From Mnemiopsis leidyi (Eukaryota; Ctenophora; Tentaculata; Lobata; Bolinopsidae), in the NCBI GenBank assembly GCA_000226015.1, contig JH153760.1:116447-180446 (forward strand): a stretch of DNA of 64,000 bases, written 5' to 3'. Below the pieces are notes generated by a model that did no database searches, was not told where the DNA came from, and saw only the letters and a list, made by a program, of their open reading frames with translations. This document shows positions 1 to 13,000 of this stretch, in pieces; position 1 is the stretch's first letter; the number at the start of each line of letters is the position of its first letter. A program made the position numbers and the translations under genes.

Positions 1-2289
1 CGGCGGTACATTTTTCTATTTTGAAAAAATATTGCAGCTATAACAATCATTCATCAACATTCTTGATCCAAGCTCATGGCTTATAATTTCTTGCAGCAAC
101 AAAACATGTCAAAAAGTTTATGAGCATAATGCTACAATTATTTAGATTCGCCAAATTATTGTGTACTACTACTCACTACTGCTCACCTTTTCTGGGGTGA
201 CATACACACGGCACACGGCACAGTACACGGCACCGTGAAATACAACATACACCGTTTATTTGCTGTAACAGCCCGGCCAGTTTGCAGACATACATTATAC
301 ATTGAAAAAAACTAGTCACGCCATGGCGCGCCGCCACGCCTGTACCGCTTTGTACACGCCGCCGCCGGTTCACTAAAATGGCATCGGCGTGCACCCCTGA
401 TTTAGTGAGCTTATTGTAATTTTAATCAGCTAAATTCGTTCTGCCAAAATTTTCGCTGTAAGTTCATTGCAACATTTTCTTGACGGCTAGATGTGCAATT
501 TTAATTTAAACTTTCACATCTGTGAAAAATTGTGGCTTTCGTCACGTGCTTAACCTTCAAAAATGCGTGATTTTATTGTTCCAATTCTTCAGATGTTTTA
601 CTGAAATTTGTTTTGTGACCCCATCCATTCCTTCTGTACATGACGAGGTGAGTGTGTATCAATTTGAATTACTCTGGAGGTCTCTAGGACCCTTGAAAGG
701 CCAGAAAATTCCGAAATTTTAAGTTTTTCCGATTTTAATAAAAATTGGTACTAAGGTTCCTCCACTAAGGGCAATCACCCCTGAAAGTTTTTAGCAAAAA
801 TATCAATCACAGGGGCAGTTATCATACAAAACGTAATTGGATTTTTTTCCTGTCCGAGCCCAAAAATTTCGAAATTTCAACTTTGTTTGATTTCAATAAA
901 AATTGGCATCCATGTTCCTCTACCTAAGGGCAATGGCCTCTGACAGTTTTTTTGCAAGAATTCAAATCACAAGGGCACTTATTAGATAAAACGACAAGTA
1001 AGCCAGTAGGAAAGGCCGGGATCTGGGCGCTCAGTTTTTTGGCACAGAAAATAAGGATGTGTCCTCACTTTATGAATACCAAACTCGACGTGTAAGCCGC
1101 GACTTAAAATGGTAATCCATAGCTCAGATCTGGTAATCCACGGCTCGGCTCAGGTAATCCGTGTATTTAAATCCTAAGCCATAATTAGAGCCGGCTTAAA
1201 TAGGGCTCACCAATTTAAGCCACAACTTAGCAAGCTGTACTGAAAAGTTGAGGCGAGCCATTATTATGAATACGAAAAATGGATTATTGCCATAAGTACG
1301 GCTCGGTTATGAATGACCCCTAATATTAAACTCTATTGTACATATTTTCCATATTTAAATTTGCAGGACTGACTCTCTTCATAGGACCTATAGTGGACAT
1401 CATCATTAAAGAACGATGGCACGTGTTGTTACAGTTAAATATCAAATCTGTTCATGGTCAAATGGTGAAAATATAGCACATCAAATTAGTTTCACTTTAA
1501 AACACTAAAATCTTTATTCAAAATTTGAATCGATGCAGTAAATTATTGCGGTTATCAGGAATCTGATGACCGGTCCTGCTTTACTGAAAATTTAAACATT
1601 TGTCAAAACTTATTCCTCATTCAATGAATGATCTCCCTGATCAACTCAATTGGGAAACAGCATTCAACCGGATTACCACTTCCATATCTTTTTTCTAAAG
1701 ATCATATGGCATGAACTTATGTTCCTCATTTTATAGGAAATTACTAAATTAAGTCTAGTCATACTCCAGTAAAACGTCAATCTCTATTTGAAGTAAGTAT
1801 AAGAAAAGTAACGGCTTTTAACATCCTAATCACAGGAGCTCTGCCATCCACTCCAGGCGATCCATTAAAGTCTATGACAAACACAATCCCAATTGATCTC
1901 TGCATTGAAGAGGAAGTTGCTCTCAATGAAACAAATATATCAATTATGGAACAAATATATCATTTTCATGCGATTGTCATACATCAAATTCAAGTATACA
2001 GAAAACCAAGGATGTTTGAGCAGTGAGATTGAATAGATTTCACCCCAAGAATTGACTTCTATATAAGTTAGTGGGGCTAAGAAATGTGCATGCTATTTGC
2101 TTTTGCTCATACCAAAACAAGAACCTAGTAAAAATTGAGAATAAGGGCTGAAAAGAAGGAGAAAGGTAATACTAATATCAGGATAAGTGCTGGTTCAAGG
2201 CGATTTCGGAAATCTATAGGGTGAAAACCATCATTTTATAGAATATTTTTGGTGCAGAAATGCTCAATATTTAAGATCAGTTTAACTTA
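1..2289. other. Non-coding stretch at left edge
   Basis: No reading frame here looks like a gene. Two diverged tandem copies of a ~137-bp unit occur at about 701-836 and 858-994; both hold the words AAAAATTGG, GTTCCTC and AAGGGCAAT in the same order. Around 1112-1160 a ~21-bp unit starting GGTAATCC is repeated about three times. The rest is AT-rich with nothing I can identify. The right end may include the decayed 5' part of the Penelope-like element that follows. Confidence 0.5.
701..994. repeat. Two diverged copies of a ~137-bp tandem unit
   Basis: Unit 1 (about 701-836) and unit 2 (about 858-994) align along their length: both begin with a GAAATTT-type A/T block, continue with a TTTGATTTCAATAAAAATTGG-like segment, then a GTTCCTC block, AAGGGCAAT, and end with CACA/GGGGCA-like words followed by AAAACG. 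The divergence says the duplication is old. Function unknown. Confidence 0.6.
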
Positions 2290-2939
2290 GAAATTGCTGT
2301 GACAAGCCTATGATAATGAAAACCTTGAAATTACATTTTCTTCTTTCTACAAGTTTAATAACACTCGTCATGATCTATTAAACATCCCTAAAGAGGAGTT
2401 TTGGGCTTTGAAGGAACTTTCCAAAAATTCTGAAATTGCTATTTTAAAACCTGACAAGGGCTCTGGGTTATTTATCCTAAATCATTCAGATTACATTGAC
2501 AAATTGATGGACATTATATAGGAGACACTACCAAATTCAAGCTCGCAGCTAATCAGGACGTGTATGCCATTAGCGGCACTATTGAAACACATGTTAGAAA
2601 CTACTTGCGTGTCCATGTGAAGAATCGGGTTTGATTTCAAAGGATCAGTACACGGAACTTTATCCTCATGGTTGGCACAAAGGAGTGATGTATGGACTGC
2701 CAAAGGTTCACAAAAGAGGAAACCCGGTGTGACCCATTTGTTCCACAGTAGGCACTGCTACCTATCAGCTTGGAAAATTCATCGCAAAGATTATCCAGCC
2801 CACTGGTGTTAGCTCTCACGGGACGGATCTCAATGATACTTTTCAGTTTTGCAGCCAGCTTCGCAATCTTGACTTTCAGGAGAGAATCATGGCAAGCTTT
2901 GACGTACAATCACTCTTCACAAACATTCCTCTAGCCGAA

Positions 2940-3206
2940 CAGTGGCATAACGTTGTAGCTATATCCTTGGTGGTAAAAAGGCGCCCCCAAGTGGTGCCCC
3001 TGGTATAACAGCTTACTAGGAGCTAATTTTGAAAATATGGCCAAAAATGTAAATAAATAGTGAGATTATTAAACCAAACACGCAAATTTTGCTAGTCGCT
3101 TAGTTAATCTTGCAAAATTGTCCCATATTTTTTTTACGATTTGGCACCCCCCTATGACGGCGCCCCCCGGCGTAGCCAGGGCTGCCGGGGCATTGTTATG
3201 CCGCTG
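2940..3206 (+). mobile_element. 267-bp hAT-type MITE, copy 1 (inside the Penelope-like element)
   Basis: The element starts CAGTGGCATAAC and ends with the inverted form GTTATGCCGCTG, giving ~12-bp terminal inverted repeats. It is flanked by a perfect 8-bp target duplication TAGCCGAA (2932-2939 and 3207-3214). An 8-bp duplication with CAG...CTG ends is the signature of the hAT superfamily. It has no coding capacity, so it is non-autonomous. It interrupts the reverse transcriptase part of the Penelope-like element just after the SLFTNIPL block and is therefore younger than that element. A second copy of identical length lies at 51657-51923 in opposite orientation. Confidence 0.9.
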
Positions 3207-3754
3207 TAGCCGAAACTATAGACATTTGTATGGACAAACTTTATCGAGGTAATGGAAATATTCCAGTTCCTAATCTGCCGGAACAGGTTCTTAGAAAACT
3301 TCTTAGTTTGTGTGTGTGTGTGTGACATTACCTTTGTTTTTAATGGCAAGGTTTATAGTCAAATTAATGGGGGTTGCGAATTGCGATGGGTAGTAGTATA
3401 GGCCCGGTTTTAGCAAATATTTGGATTTGTCACCTAAAAGAACAATATTTTCTAATAGGGATGTCACCTTACCCTAATTTTATCATTGCTAAGTCGATGA
3501 TGCGTTTTGCATCTTTAAAAATAGAGAGGAAATTTCTGCTTTTTATGAATTTTTGAACGGTCTACATGTGTGTAGTGTCTACTAAGTTTGATTTCGAACT
3601 AGAGTCTGAGGGTAAACTATCATTTTTAGACACCGTTGTAAGTCACAATCCTAAGTCGGTTTCAACTAAGGTTAAGGCTACCGATAAAGGACTGTTTCAC
3701 AACTATACAATAGGTTCATTCCAGATCGTTACAAGTCCAATCTGGTTTGTTGTC

Positions 3755-4012
3755 TTGGTGGTGTAGTGGTATCTACCCCGACTTTCTATGCAGAAGATCG
3801 GGGGTTCAATTCCCAGATCCGCCAATCCTAGAGGAGTGCGCTAAGGGCATTTGCCTATGCAATCTTCTTTGGTCGACTCAGCCGAATGACCGGGAAACCG
3901 TGATTGAGGGTTAAATGAGGAGGGTCTCCGTTAAAAGATCTAGAATCTTCCAGGAGCCCCTTCAGTGTAACTGTAAAAGCCTGGGTACAGGTGTAACAAA
4001 TACAAAATACAG
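3755..4012 (+). mobile_element. tRNA-derived SINE, copy 1
   Basis: The 5' part looks like a tRNA: TGGTGTAGTGG fits a pol III A box and GGTTCAATTCC fits a B box about 40 bases later, followed by a non-tRNA body and an AAATACAAAATA-like tail. The body (from GTGCGCTAAGGGCATTTGCC through GCCTGGGTACAGGTGTA) is shared with a second copy at about 44818-45044. It sits inside the Penelope-like element, splitting the segment that joins its RT and nuclease blocks. No clear target duplication could be made out. The tRNA-like head alone should not be called a working tRNA gene because the 3' arm pairing continues directly into SINE body. Confidence 0.8.
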
Positions 4013-4881
4013 AGTTTACATGATAGCGAGTAGTTATCATGTTCTTGAATGTGACCTTAAGCATCTATGTTTGAAGTTTTACAAGAATGGATTCCCTAAG
4101 GATTTTGTTGAGGAGTGCATTTCTCGGGTATTGAATAGGTTTTATGAACCGAAAGAACCCTTTGGTTAGTTTACCCCGAAGGAAGTCCTAATGGTTATGC
4201 CATATCTTGGGAACATGTCAATAGTTCTTAAATGTGATATCTTAAAACTAGTATGTAAGTTCTATGCCTCTGTAGATGTTAAATTTGTATATAAACGGGG
4301 TTTTTGAATTAGCAATTTGTTTAAATTTAATGATTGTTTCCCTTTGAAATGTAAAAGTAGAATAGTTTATTCTATACAATGTAACATGTGTGGGCAGAGT
4401 GCTGCTAATATAGGTAAGACTAAGAATACTCTATTTGAACGTTTTTAAGGTTTTAAATTTAATGGACATCTCAATCCTCGGAGGCAGAAAAGCGCGTAAA
4501 TTGACCATGTTGTTGGTACAGGGGACCCGACCCTGAGTGCAATTTTGACTTTAATACCATTAAGATTTTAGATAATTGTGATGTGGACTACAGACTTAGA
4601 ATAATTGAGAATATCTATTTGAAATTTGATCAGCAAAGTTTGATTACGCAGGAATACTCTTTCCACTCAAACTTTTCTAAATTCGACCAGCATTTGTCGT
4701 TTAGATATATAGATAAGAATTATAGATAAGAGTTTGTATAAATAAGGATTGTAGTTTTAGCATAAGTGTGAACTTGTTTGAATTTTTTAGGATTTTAGAT
4801 TCATAGATAAGTATCAGTTGATTAATGCGTTAGTCAGTGTAGTTTAGATCTTTCAGATACAAAATTTTCATATTTTCTGAT

Positions 4882-5046
4882 TTGACGAGATGATATCCGT
4901 CTAACGTTCTCTTACGCACGCTAAGCGCGCGGCTGCTATGCAGTTAAAGGTGGCTATCAAAGGTGGCTGTTGTCGCGGTGATACCCGACTCACGCAGCTA
5001 AAGCTGAACGTTTCGTTAGAACGTTAGACGGATATAATCTCGTCAA
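4882..5046 (+). mobile_element. MITE-like element with ~29-bp terminal inverted repeats
   Basis: The left end TTGACGAGATGATATCCGTC is inverted at the right end (5018-5046) with one or two mismatches over about 29 bp. The total is about 165 bp. The inner block from TGTCGCGGTGATACCCGACT to the right end is repeated almost exactly at about 6074-6149, and a diverged right end recurs at about 5932-5953. No target duplication was identified. It is non-coding. Confidence 0.65.
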
Positions 5047-6150
5047 AGGTGGCTGCTTCCACATTCCAGCCAACTCTGCACTGGTGGCGCGCGTGACGCG
5101 CGCGAAAGGGCTCTGGCCCTGGTTAGAGTTGCCTTGCGTTGCGGCCCATTTTCAATTTACAAATCAAATTTTCACTTCAAGAATATGGGCAGCTTCGCTG
5201 CCGCGCCGCGCGCTTCTCGCGCGGGGGCTGCCGCACTTCGCGGCAGCAGGTCAGGCAACGTCTGACAAGGTTAGAGCACCAATAGTGAATAGGGCTCTGG
5301 ATCTGGTTAGCTAGCCTAGGAAGATCACAATTAACGGACGATGTGCGTCAAAAATTTTTTCGCCAAAATGCGTGAGAGTGCGTGATGGCCGCGACAGTTG
5401 TCTCACGTTGTGACCCTTTTAAAAAAACTTTTTCACGCCGCCGCGCGCTTCGCGCGCGCCGGAGGCTGCCGCTTCGCGGCAGCAGGGCTATGCAACGTGT
5501 AGCAACGCGACAGTAGGTTATCAACCTACAAAATACAAGGTCACAACGTCGCGTGAGACCACGGCGCGCCAGCCGCTTTGCGCGGCGACAGCAGGGCTAC
5601 TGAAGGCGCGCGTGTCTCACGTTGTGACCCTTTTTAGAAAATTAAAAATGCAAATGTTTAAGAAAATGTAAAAAATTTAAAAGATTTAAAATTTTTAAAA
5701 ATAGGGGCGCGGCCCGGGCGCCATGGGGCGTGGCTGCGCTTCGCAGCTGCGGGGTACTAAGGCAACTTTTAGCAAGGCTAGGCACCATTTTAGAAAATAT
5801 TTCTGTGTCAGACAAAATTATGCGGCTGACAAATATTTTATCTGCGTAGCTTGTAGTAGTCACCACCGCGCGCGGCGTAGTCACCTGGCCTGCAGGCCAG
5901 GTGGTTCGCAGCTTGCTGCTTTTCTGGCGTTAGACGGATATTATCCCGTCAAGAGCCCTTTTTCGCTCGTCGCTTAGGTGGCTTATTCTAGCTGCGTAAG
6001 TACTTGTCAGACGTTGTCTGACCTGCTGCCGCGAAGCGGCAGCCTCCGGCCGCGCGCGAAGCTGCCGCCCCATTGTCGCGGTGATACCCGACTCACGCAG
6101 CTAAAGCTGAACGTTTCTTTAGAACGTTAGACGGATATAATCTCGTCAAC
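5047..6150. repeat. GC-rich hairpin repeat nest
   Basis: This stretch is much richer in CG than its surroundings. A perfect hairpin CTGCCGCTTCGCGGCAG (7-bp stem, 3-nt loop) or close variants occurs near 5190, 5228, 5466 and, inverted, 6028. The word CAACGTCTGAC and its inverse flank several of them. A block GCGTGATGGCCGCGACAG near 5380 and the palindrome GTAGGTTATCAACCTAC near 5513 belong to a family that recurs at 48.5-48.9 and 52.7 kb. Short open frames here (for example 5084-5314) have no recognisable protein content. Confidence 0.7.
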
Positions 6151-7089
6151 CGCCCCATTGAAAATGGGCCGCAACGCAAGGCAAGTAAGTACCTGGTTTC
6201 AGGTTTCCTGACTTGTAGTTTAACAACTGTACATTGCACGAATTTCTCGAGCTGCGAGCGCATTACCGGCCACTGCGTTGTGCGTGTCGGCCAGTGCAAC
6301 GTGATTGATGATACTCTGAACAGTCTCCTTTGTTCGAAGGACTAGGACTAAGACACCCAGGTAACGCGTGCACACAGTGCACGTACAGGCTTACGAAAGT
6401 ATCGCGATGAAGATTAAATTTTAATTACAAATAAAAACGAAATTGGTCTGGGTAAGCGAAGAATTTCATTTTATATTTACTAACACTACCACTAGAGTGT
6501 TATTACTATTAGTATAAGGCAATCAGACTCTTTACCTTCACTTTCAGTTTTAAAGTAAAAAAACATTGAAAAGAAATACCATGTGACTGCGATTCGTGAA
6601 TTTGAACACGGAAAATTTGTCATGCATCCTACTCCTAGGCCGACACTCAACAGCAATGCCAATACATAGTAATTTCCATTGCATCTGTAAGTGCAACAGT
6701 GAACAGAAATAGGGTTACAATTTCCCTTTGCTTTGTTTTGCAAACTTACCGTTTAGGTGAATTGGGGGTGAATTTAAATGAACCTAAACAATCATATGCG
6801 CTATAATTTTAGCTTCAAGCCTTTTTATCAATGCTTGAAATATGAACTGCACCGATTTTGAAAATTAAAATAAACCCCAAGAATCCAACTCTTCCCTCAA
6901 ATTTTATTGACTATTTCCTGCTGCAATATTCTGATCAATGCATTTTATCGATTTACCTATTATCATTTCAGTAAAATGAATATAAACGTGTCAGTTCGAT
7001 GGAAAATTTCCTAAGAAACGCATTTTCAAGTCTACAGAGGAAATAAACAAAGCTACTAAGTTTAAAAAGCCGGACATAAGCTCAGTGGC
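6151..7089. other. Non-coding spacer 3' of LENG8
   Basis: AT-rich sequence between the repeat nest and the LENG8 stop codon. No gene, tRNA or clear repeat was recognised. Confidence 0.4.
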
Positions 7090-10000
7090 TCACAAGTCAA
7101 CAGCGGCTAAGGTCAGCTTGCAGTCTAGTTTAATCTTGTGGGGCTTAGCGTAAACGACCTTTAGATCGTCTAGATACACAATTGCAGTCTCTGTATCGGG
7201 ATACCCGAGCAAGTCTGCTATTCTCTGTACTGATATTGTCGGTTTGTAAGATTTGAGGAGGATTTTCATCGCTTTGTTCCGTTCCCGTTGAACGTAACTG
7301 TCCATGAGGTATCCACTCATTTTCGGAGCGGCAAGGTACAACTTAAAGAACTGATAGTAGTTTCCGGTCGACCATGCGTTGAAAACTTTCACAGCAAACT
7401 GAACATCTTCGTCGGCCTTCTGAGCAGGATTAAGTTGTGCGACGAGTTTCATTGCATCAGAGTTGTTGTTGATGTAGATGTAGTAGAGGATGCGGTAGCA
7501 GAGGAACTCGAGCGGATTCCCCACGGACTCGTTTTTAGCGTACAGGTCGATGAGACGAGTCTGACATTGGTTGTACTCAGTTGTGTCCAGTTTCTCCATG
7601 GCTATCCGTGCATGACACTCGTAGACTTTCACCGCAAACGCGTTGTTTATGTTTTGGATCTGAAAAACATGATTCAACGGTTCTCTGAATTAGCCCACAG
7701 TTAGTAATATTGCGTCATAGGAGTTGGACTAGTACTGATTAAGAATTCAATCACTTCGATTTATTTAGCATATTGGAATACGCAGAAAATAAGTCACTTA
7801 TCAAAAGCACAACTTACAATTAGGTCCTGTCGAATACTTTTCAACTGTTCGCATACAAACGTGTAGTTTTGTTCCTTCCTCCACTTTCCCATGACATGAG
7901 ACAACGATTTGACAAGGATCGGTTCTGGTCTCACTTGGTCGGGCGAGGGAGCCTGAATTTGTTTGAAGTAAGTGACAGATATAAGAAAACTTGAAAAGAA
8001 ATTAAAAAACAAAGCATCTTATTAGCGACAGAAACTCCATCATCTTATTTTGAGAAATACACATTTTCCGTCCAAGCGACATGAATTTCGAAGAAATTCT
8101 AGAGGCGCATCCCCTGTTTAAGTGAAAGTGAAACTTAATCACTGATTGTCAGGAAGTAATTATAGAAACTAGGAGAGTTTACTCACACAAGTAAGTCGCA
8201 GATAAGGTTTCTCTAGCGATGTCATAGTTCCAACTAAATGTGTATCAGAGAAATGTACTTCTTCTCCCTGAGAAGCACGGGTCATGAACACAAAATCACG
8301 ATATAATGTATCATCACAGAAAATGAATAGTTCAAGTGATTTTGACTTCTGAGTTGTAACATACGTGATTTTGAGTCGTAATATTCGTGATTTTGAGTTG
8401 TAATTTTCGTAACTGTGATGCAAATTATTTGTGATTTTGAGTCGTAATACTAATATCCATGATTTTCAGTCGTAATATTCGTGATTTTGGATCACTCACC
8501 CCACGTTTAATGGCTGACTCCAACATAGAGGAAATGGTGTCACTGCCCGCCATAGAAATCTCCTTCTTAAACCGATTAGCACGCCCCTCCTTCTTCTCCG
8601 CCGTGTCGAAAGTTATGTTCCCGATGCAGCTGCTGTCTGTGGTAGGTTCCAGCTTCATTTTCTGCTGTCCCCGACCGCGGCCCCGACCCCGACCTCTACC
8701 ACGTCCAGCTGGGGAACCTCGCCCTCGGAGATTGCTACTTTGTGGGGAGTTGTCGCCTCTGTGTGGGGGAAATATTTGGTACAACGCAAGTTTGAAGGTG
8801 GAGTCTTATACTTATAGTCTTATACTTATAAGGCGGTGCTTAAACTTAAAGCTCCATAATCGATATCAGATTATCAGAAAATGTAATAATGCGGAAGATG
8901 AATATGCGTGAAAGAAAAACGTACAATCCGCTGAAAGAGTTGGGTTTGTCTCCTAATCTTCCAGGTCCTATAGTTGTCTTGTTTTCTTCGTCATCTCCGG
9001 GTTTGTACATCGCCTCTGAGGACACAATTATTTAGAATGTGGTGATACTAAAAAATACGCCCCAAAAATACGCCACCAAATGATATTTCACCTAACATTT
9101 GAATATATTTTGCAGTGACGGGATGGATTACTGAGGGACACTGTGTTAAAGTGTCTCCCAATCCCCACCGACTATCCGTGTTCCTGGATACATCTAGTTT
9201 CCTTGCATAACAACCACGGTGTCTTTATTGACTAAGCGCAGTAGCGTGACTGATTAGGATGTCCATCCAAAAAATTGTCAAACAATTTTGAGGACTAACT
9301 TCTCTGACCGCGACCTCTGTTCATCATCTTAGGACTAGGCTGGAATGAAGGAAACTCTTCAGACTGATAGTTTTCCTTGATGCTTTGTGCGATGTTGTGT
9401 TGATGTTGTAACTCGGGATTCTAGAAACGGTCAAGAATTAAAAATCAAATTTGAGACGGCTTTAGAATAACTAGTCTGAAAAATAGAAAGTGGATTCATC
9501 AGACTTGTAGCGAAATGTATCTAGTGAGAGTTCACTAGATTCATCGAAATCCAATATGATGGCAGGCAAAATCAAATACATCTTTTGAAGAATCCTAACT
9601 CACTCGAAGTGCATTTTGCCGGGGTTGGAACTTGGACTTTCCCTTAGCGCTGAGACTGAACCCGATCTTTTGAGGGGACTGGTTGAAATTGTTACCGTTG
9701 TAACTTTTGTTTCCGTTGTAGCCGCTGTTGAAGCTACTGTTGTTGTTACTTGATGAACCACTAGTAATAATCAATGATCAATCAATCATAGTTACGGTTG
9801 AGTAATTACATATTTTTGGAATTAGACAATTAATACTAATTTGTAGTGATTTTGCGACATGATTTACTCGGTGCCGACCGTGATCCCCTTAACATTAGGG
9901 AATATAAAATGCCACACGGCAAACACAAAGTAAACACTTACAAGGGAGTAGGTTCGTTATCCCAGTCCGTGTTCCAGATAAAATCTCCATCAGTTTCGCT

Positions 10001-13000
10001 CGTCTTCAGTCTGTTCTTCAAGAACACTTCAGCCGCATCCTTCTCCTGGTCGGTCGAGCAGTTCGCAAAACACCGTGTCACGTAATCTCGCAGGGATTTT
10101 GGCCAGTCTTCAGGGTTTGCAGGGGTTCCTTTGGGTCGATCTGTGGAGTAAAGTGGTAAAAAATTCGTCCTCAAACTCATAGTGGTTTTAATTACGAACA
10201 GGTGGATTAATATAACTGTATAGAGAAAGGTATTTTTGGGAAGGAGTATCAAATTTTACCCAATCAGAACCAAGAAAGCACTGTTTTCTAGCTTCTCATA
10301 GGTCAGAATTTGTGACCTCTACCCAAAAATACCATTTCTTTTAAAAGCGTCAAATTGAACAAAAAACTAACTGGGAGGAGGGCCAGAGCCTTCCCTGCCG
10401 ACACTGTCACCGCGGTGACCACCCCGACTACTCTGAGATCCACCACGCCCTCCTGGAAAAGACTCGTCGAGTCCCTCCTTGCTGTAATTCCTCCAGTCCT
10501 CTCCAAAGTTCGAATTAGGTTTAGTGTCGTTGTTGTTCCATCCAGCCCGGGGTTGACCACCTTCCCGTCTGTCAGGTTCCCACTTTACGTCAGGATTCCG
10601 GTTGTTGTAGTCGGACGGTTCACGCTTGATGTTGTCAGGTCCTCGATTGTAGTCCACGTCCTTACCACCAGATTTTGTGTCTCTGTGATCAGAAGGTTCT
10701 CGCTTGATATTGTCGGGATAGTCTCGTTTGTTAAATTCTGGTTCTCGTCTGCAGCCATCCGTGTTTCGCTTGGTGTAATCGGGTCCCCATCTACTGTTAC
10801 TGTTGTAATCTTGTCTGTTCCTGTCCGCGTCCCGGTTGTGATAATCTGATTCTCGCCTGTCACTTTCGGAATTCCGATTTTTGTAGTCCGCTTCCCGGCG
10901 ATTGTAATCTTGATCGCGATTCGCTGACCGAGGATAGAAGTCATCTCGACCTCGGCTTCGGTCCCCGTGTCGCATGCTGGAGCTAAAACCAGGAGGGGGA
11001 TGACCTCGTTCTGATCTCTGATCTCCTTCTTCCCACTCTCGTCCTCGGTAGCCATCGGCGCGAGGATTGTCTGGTCTGGAGAAGTCTGGTCTGGGACGAT
11101 CTGAAGATCTGGACTGGTCTGGTCGCAGATGGTTCGGTTTTGGGTAGTTAGACTTGCTGGGGGAAGAGTGCTCTCTGTCTGAAATTGGAGTATGTTGTGA
11201 TCATTGACGCACAAAAAAAGCCGTTATTAAAGGACCAAAGTTCAGATTAAGGATGTCAATCAAATTGGTGTTATAAATAAGTGAACGTAAAACTGAAATA
11301 ATTTAACATTTCTGGGGGTTTGAGGTCTTACCATCAAAGCGGTTATCATTTGACGAGGCTCGATCACTTCTAGAACTAGTTTCAGGATAGGGTCGTTTGT
11401 TGTTCGTAGATCCTAGAAGGGAAACTCAGGTCAGCTAGAGAAGTCGGATCTAAAGTACTATACTCGATCAGTAAGAAAACTTACCTGAGGTCGATGCAAA
11501 ACGCGTTCCTAGGATTGGTCTACAGTTGGTTCGGATAGCTTAAAGAAAGACCAGGAAGATTGAAGAGGCCAGCAAGCGATCCTGTTAAACTACCAGGCGA
11601 CATCTCTCGAACCGTCTTTGTCTTTTAGCCCACGGTTTAGTCACTTGAAAGCTTTGCCAGTCTTTGACATCATCGGAATTGAAGGAAAGTTATCCGTCAG
11701 AGTTAAATTCGTCTGCAGCAATCTTCAGAGATATAATTGTGGTTATCAAAATTGAAAACTCCTGCAAAATTGGACGTTCGAAACTTTATAAATTGTACTC
11801 ACGGCTTTTATCTTCAGCCTCAATACTCACTGAGCTGTTCTTACTGTATCACTTTTACTTGGAAAACATCAGATCTTCATAAATATAAAGGGAAAGATTA
11901 ACTTTGGCAGCGTCATCATCAGCATCATCGTCGATCATCAGGGTTAAATTCTGTAGTGGCAGAAGTTAAGAGGAGAAATTTAAGGAAAACTCTTGGGATT
12001 TTTCGACTCGGATCTTTCATAATTGACATGGGTCTTTTAATTATCTTTAACTTCCGCTGGATTCCACCGTGTGGCGTCTACGCCCTCTAAAGCTGAAAGC
12101 CTAAATGTTGAGCACAACATTTCTTAACAAAGTGTATTCTGTTCTGCAGTTAATTGATAGCCTGATCACGCTTTACGGAAGAAATTCTTCCGCTCTCACC
12201 ACTCGTTAAAAGTCAAATTAGATATAAAAAACCTGCATTTTCAGTACAATACTATTATGGCTTAATCTAAAGCATCAGAAAAAATGTAGTGCAAGACATA
12301 TCCGCAAACCGACAGATATGTCGGTCTTTTGTACAAGATGGATTTCGAAACATAGATGGTTATGCTATGAAAACCCGCCGTAACGCTTTACATGAATGTC
12401 ATGGATGCATGAGCGATCATGTGGTGAATTATAGATATTAGGAAGTTTATAACGAATTCGTTACCAGTTCTGTCATCAGATGGTTCGCTTTTAGAGCCGC
12501 TCACAACCTGAGCGAATGTCCGTGTTACAGATTGGCCAGAACCCCAAGCCGTTGAGGTATCCCAAGAGGCAGTGTCCGTAGTGCTGTCATAGTAACCACA
12601 CTTATCTTTGTCTGCGCTCGGTTTCGGGGTCGTGAAAGTTGGCATGCTGCCAGGAGGCGGTGGCGGCAGGTCGGTAGGCAGCTTCTCCGCGTGATCGGAG
12701 GAAGTTTTGGGACGTTTGGGAGAGGGTTGCGCGGAGTCAGAGGATGGTACGCCGGGAGGGGGCGGGGGCACGTCATCTTCAGGTGGTGGAGGAGGGGGAG
12801 GTTGTGAGGGTGGAGGCGGTTGGAATGTGGGTGCAGTTGGCCACATGCCGTAGGCAGCTGCCGCGGCTGCGTAGTACTGAGAGTGATCTTGTCCGTACTG
12901 ATAGTTTCCATAGTAATTCCAGAAGTTAGGATCGCTGAGAAAGTGTAAGGTGTAAGTCATACAAAATTAAGTCTATCACGGATACAGTCAATTTTGGAAG

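Larger units (their letters stand above)
2290..4740 (+). mobile_element. Decayed Penelope-like retroelement (RT + GIY-YIG), carrying two nested insertions
   Basis: Scattered peptide blocks read in the + direction. KPDKGSG near 2448, PKVHKRG near 2700 and SFDVQSLFTNIPL near 2895 are typical of Penelope-like reverse transcriptases. Near 4380 a Cys-x2-Cys block followed by IGKT and an Arg matches the GIY-YIG nuclease that these elements carry at the C terminus. Between them, blocks near 3220-3730 and 4015-4165 continue the RT/linker. The body is interrupted by a 267-bp hAT-type MITE (2940-3206) and a tRNA-derived SINE (about 3755-4012), and the reading frame is broken in several further places, so the copy is a fossil. 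Penelope-like elements are retroelements without capsid genes. The exact ends are uncertain; no terminal repeat was recognised. Confidence 0.8.

Noticed and set aside
2491-2909. Minus-strand open frames
   Set aside because: They are antisense to the reverse transcriptase blocks of the Penelope-like element.
3755-3826. Possible tRNA gene
   Set aside because: A and B boxes are present, but the sequence continues into a body shared with another copy, so it is a SINE head.
5084-5977. Open frames in the GC-rich repeat nest
   Set aside because: They contain only hairpin repeats and have no protein similarity that I can see.
10355-10849. 164-residue plus-strand open frame
   Set aside because: Antisense shadow of the R/D-rich LENG8 exon 10372-11178, whose phases and protein similarity are convincing.
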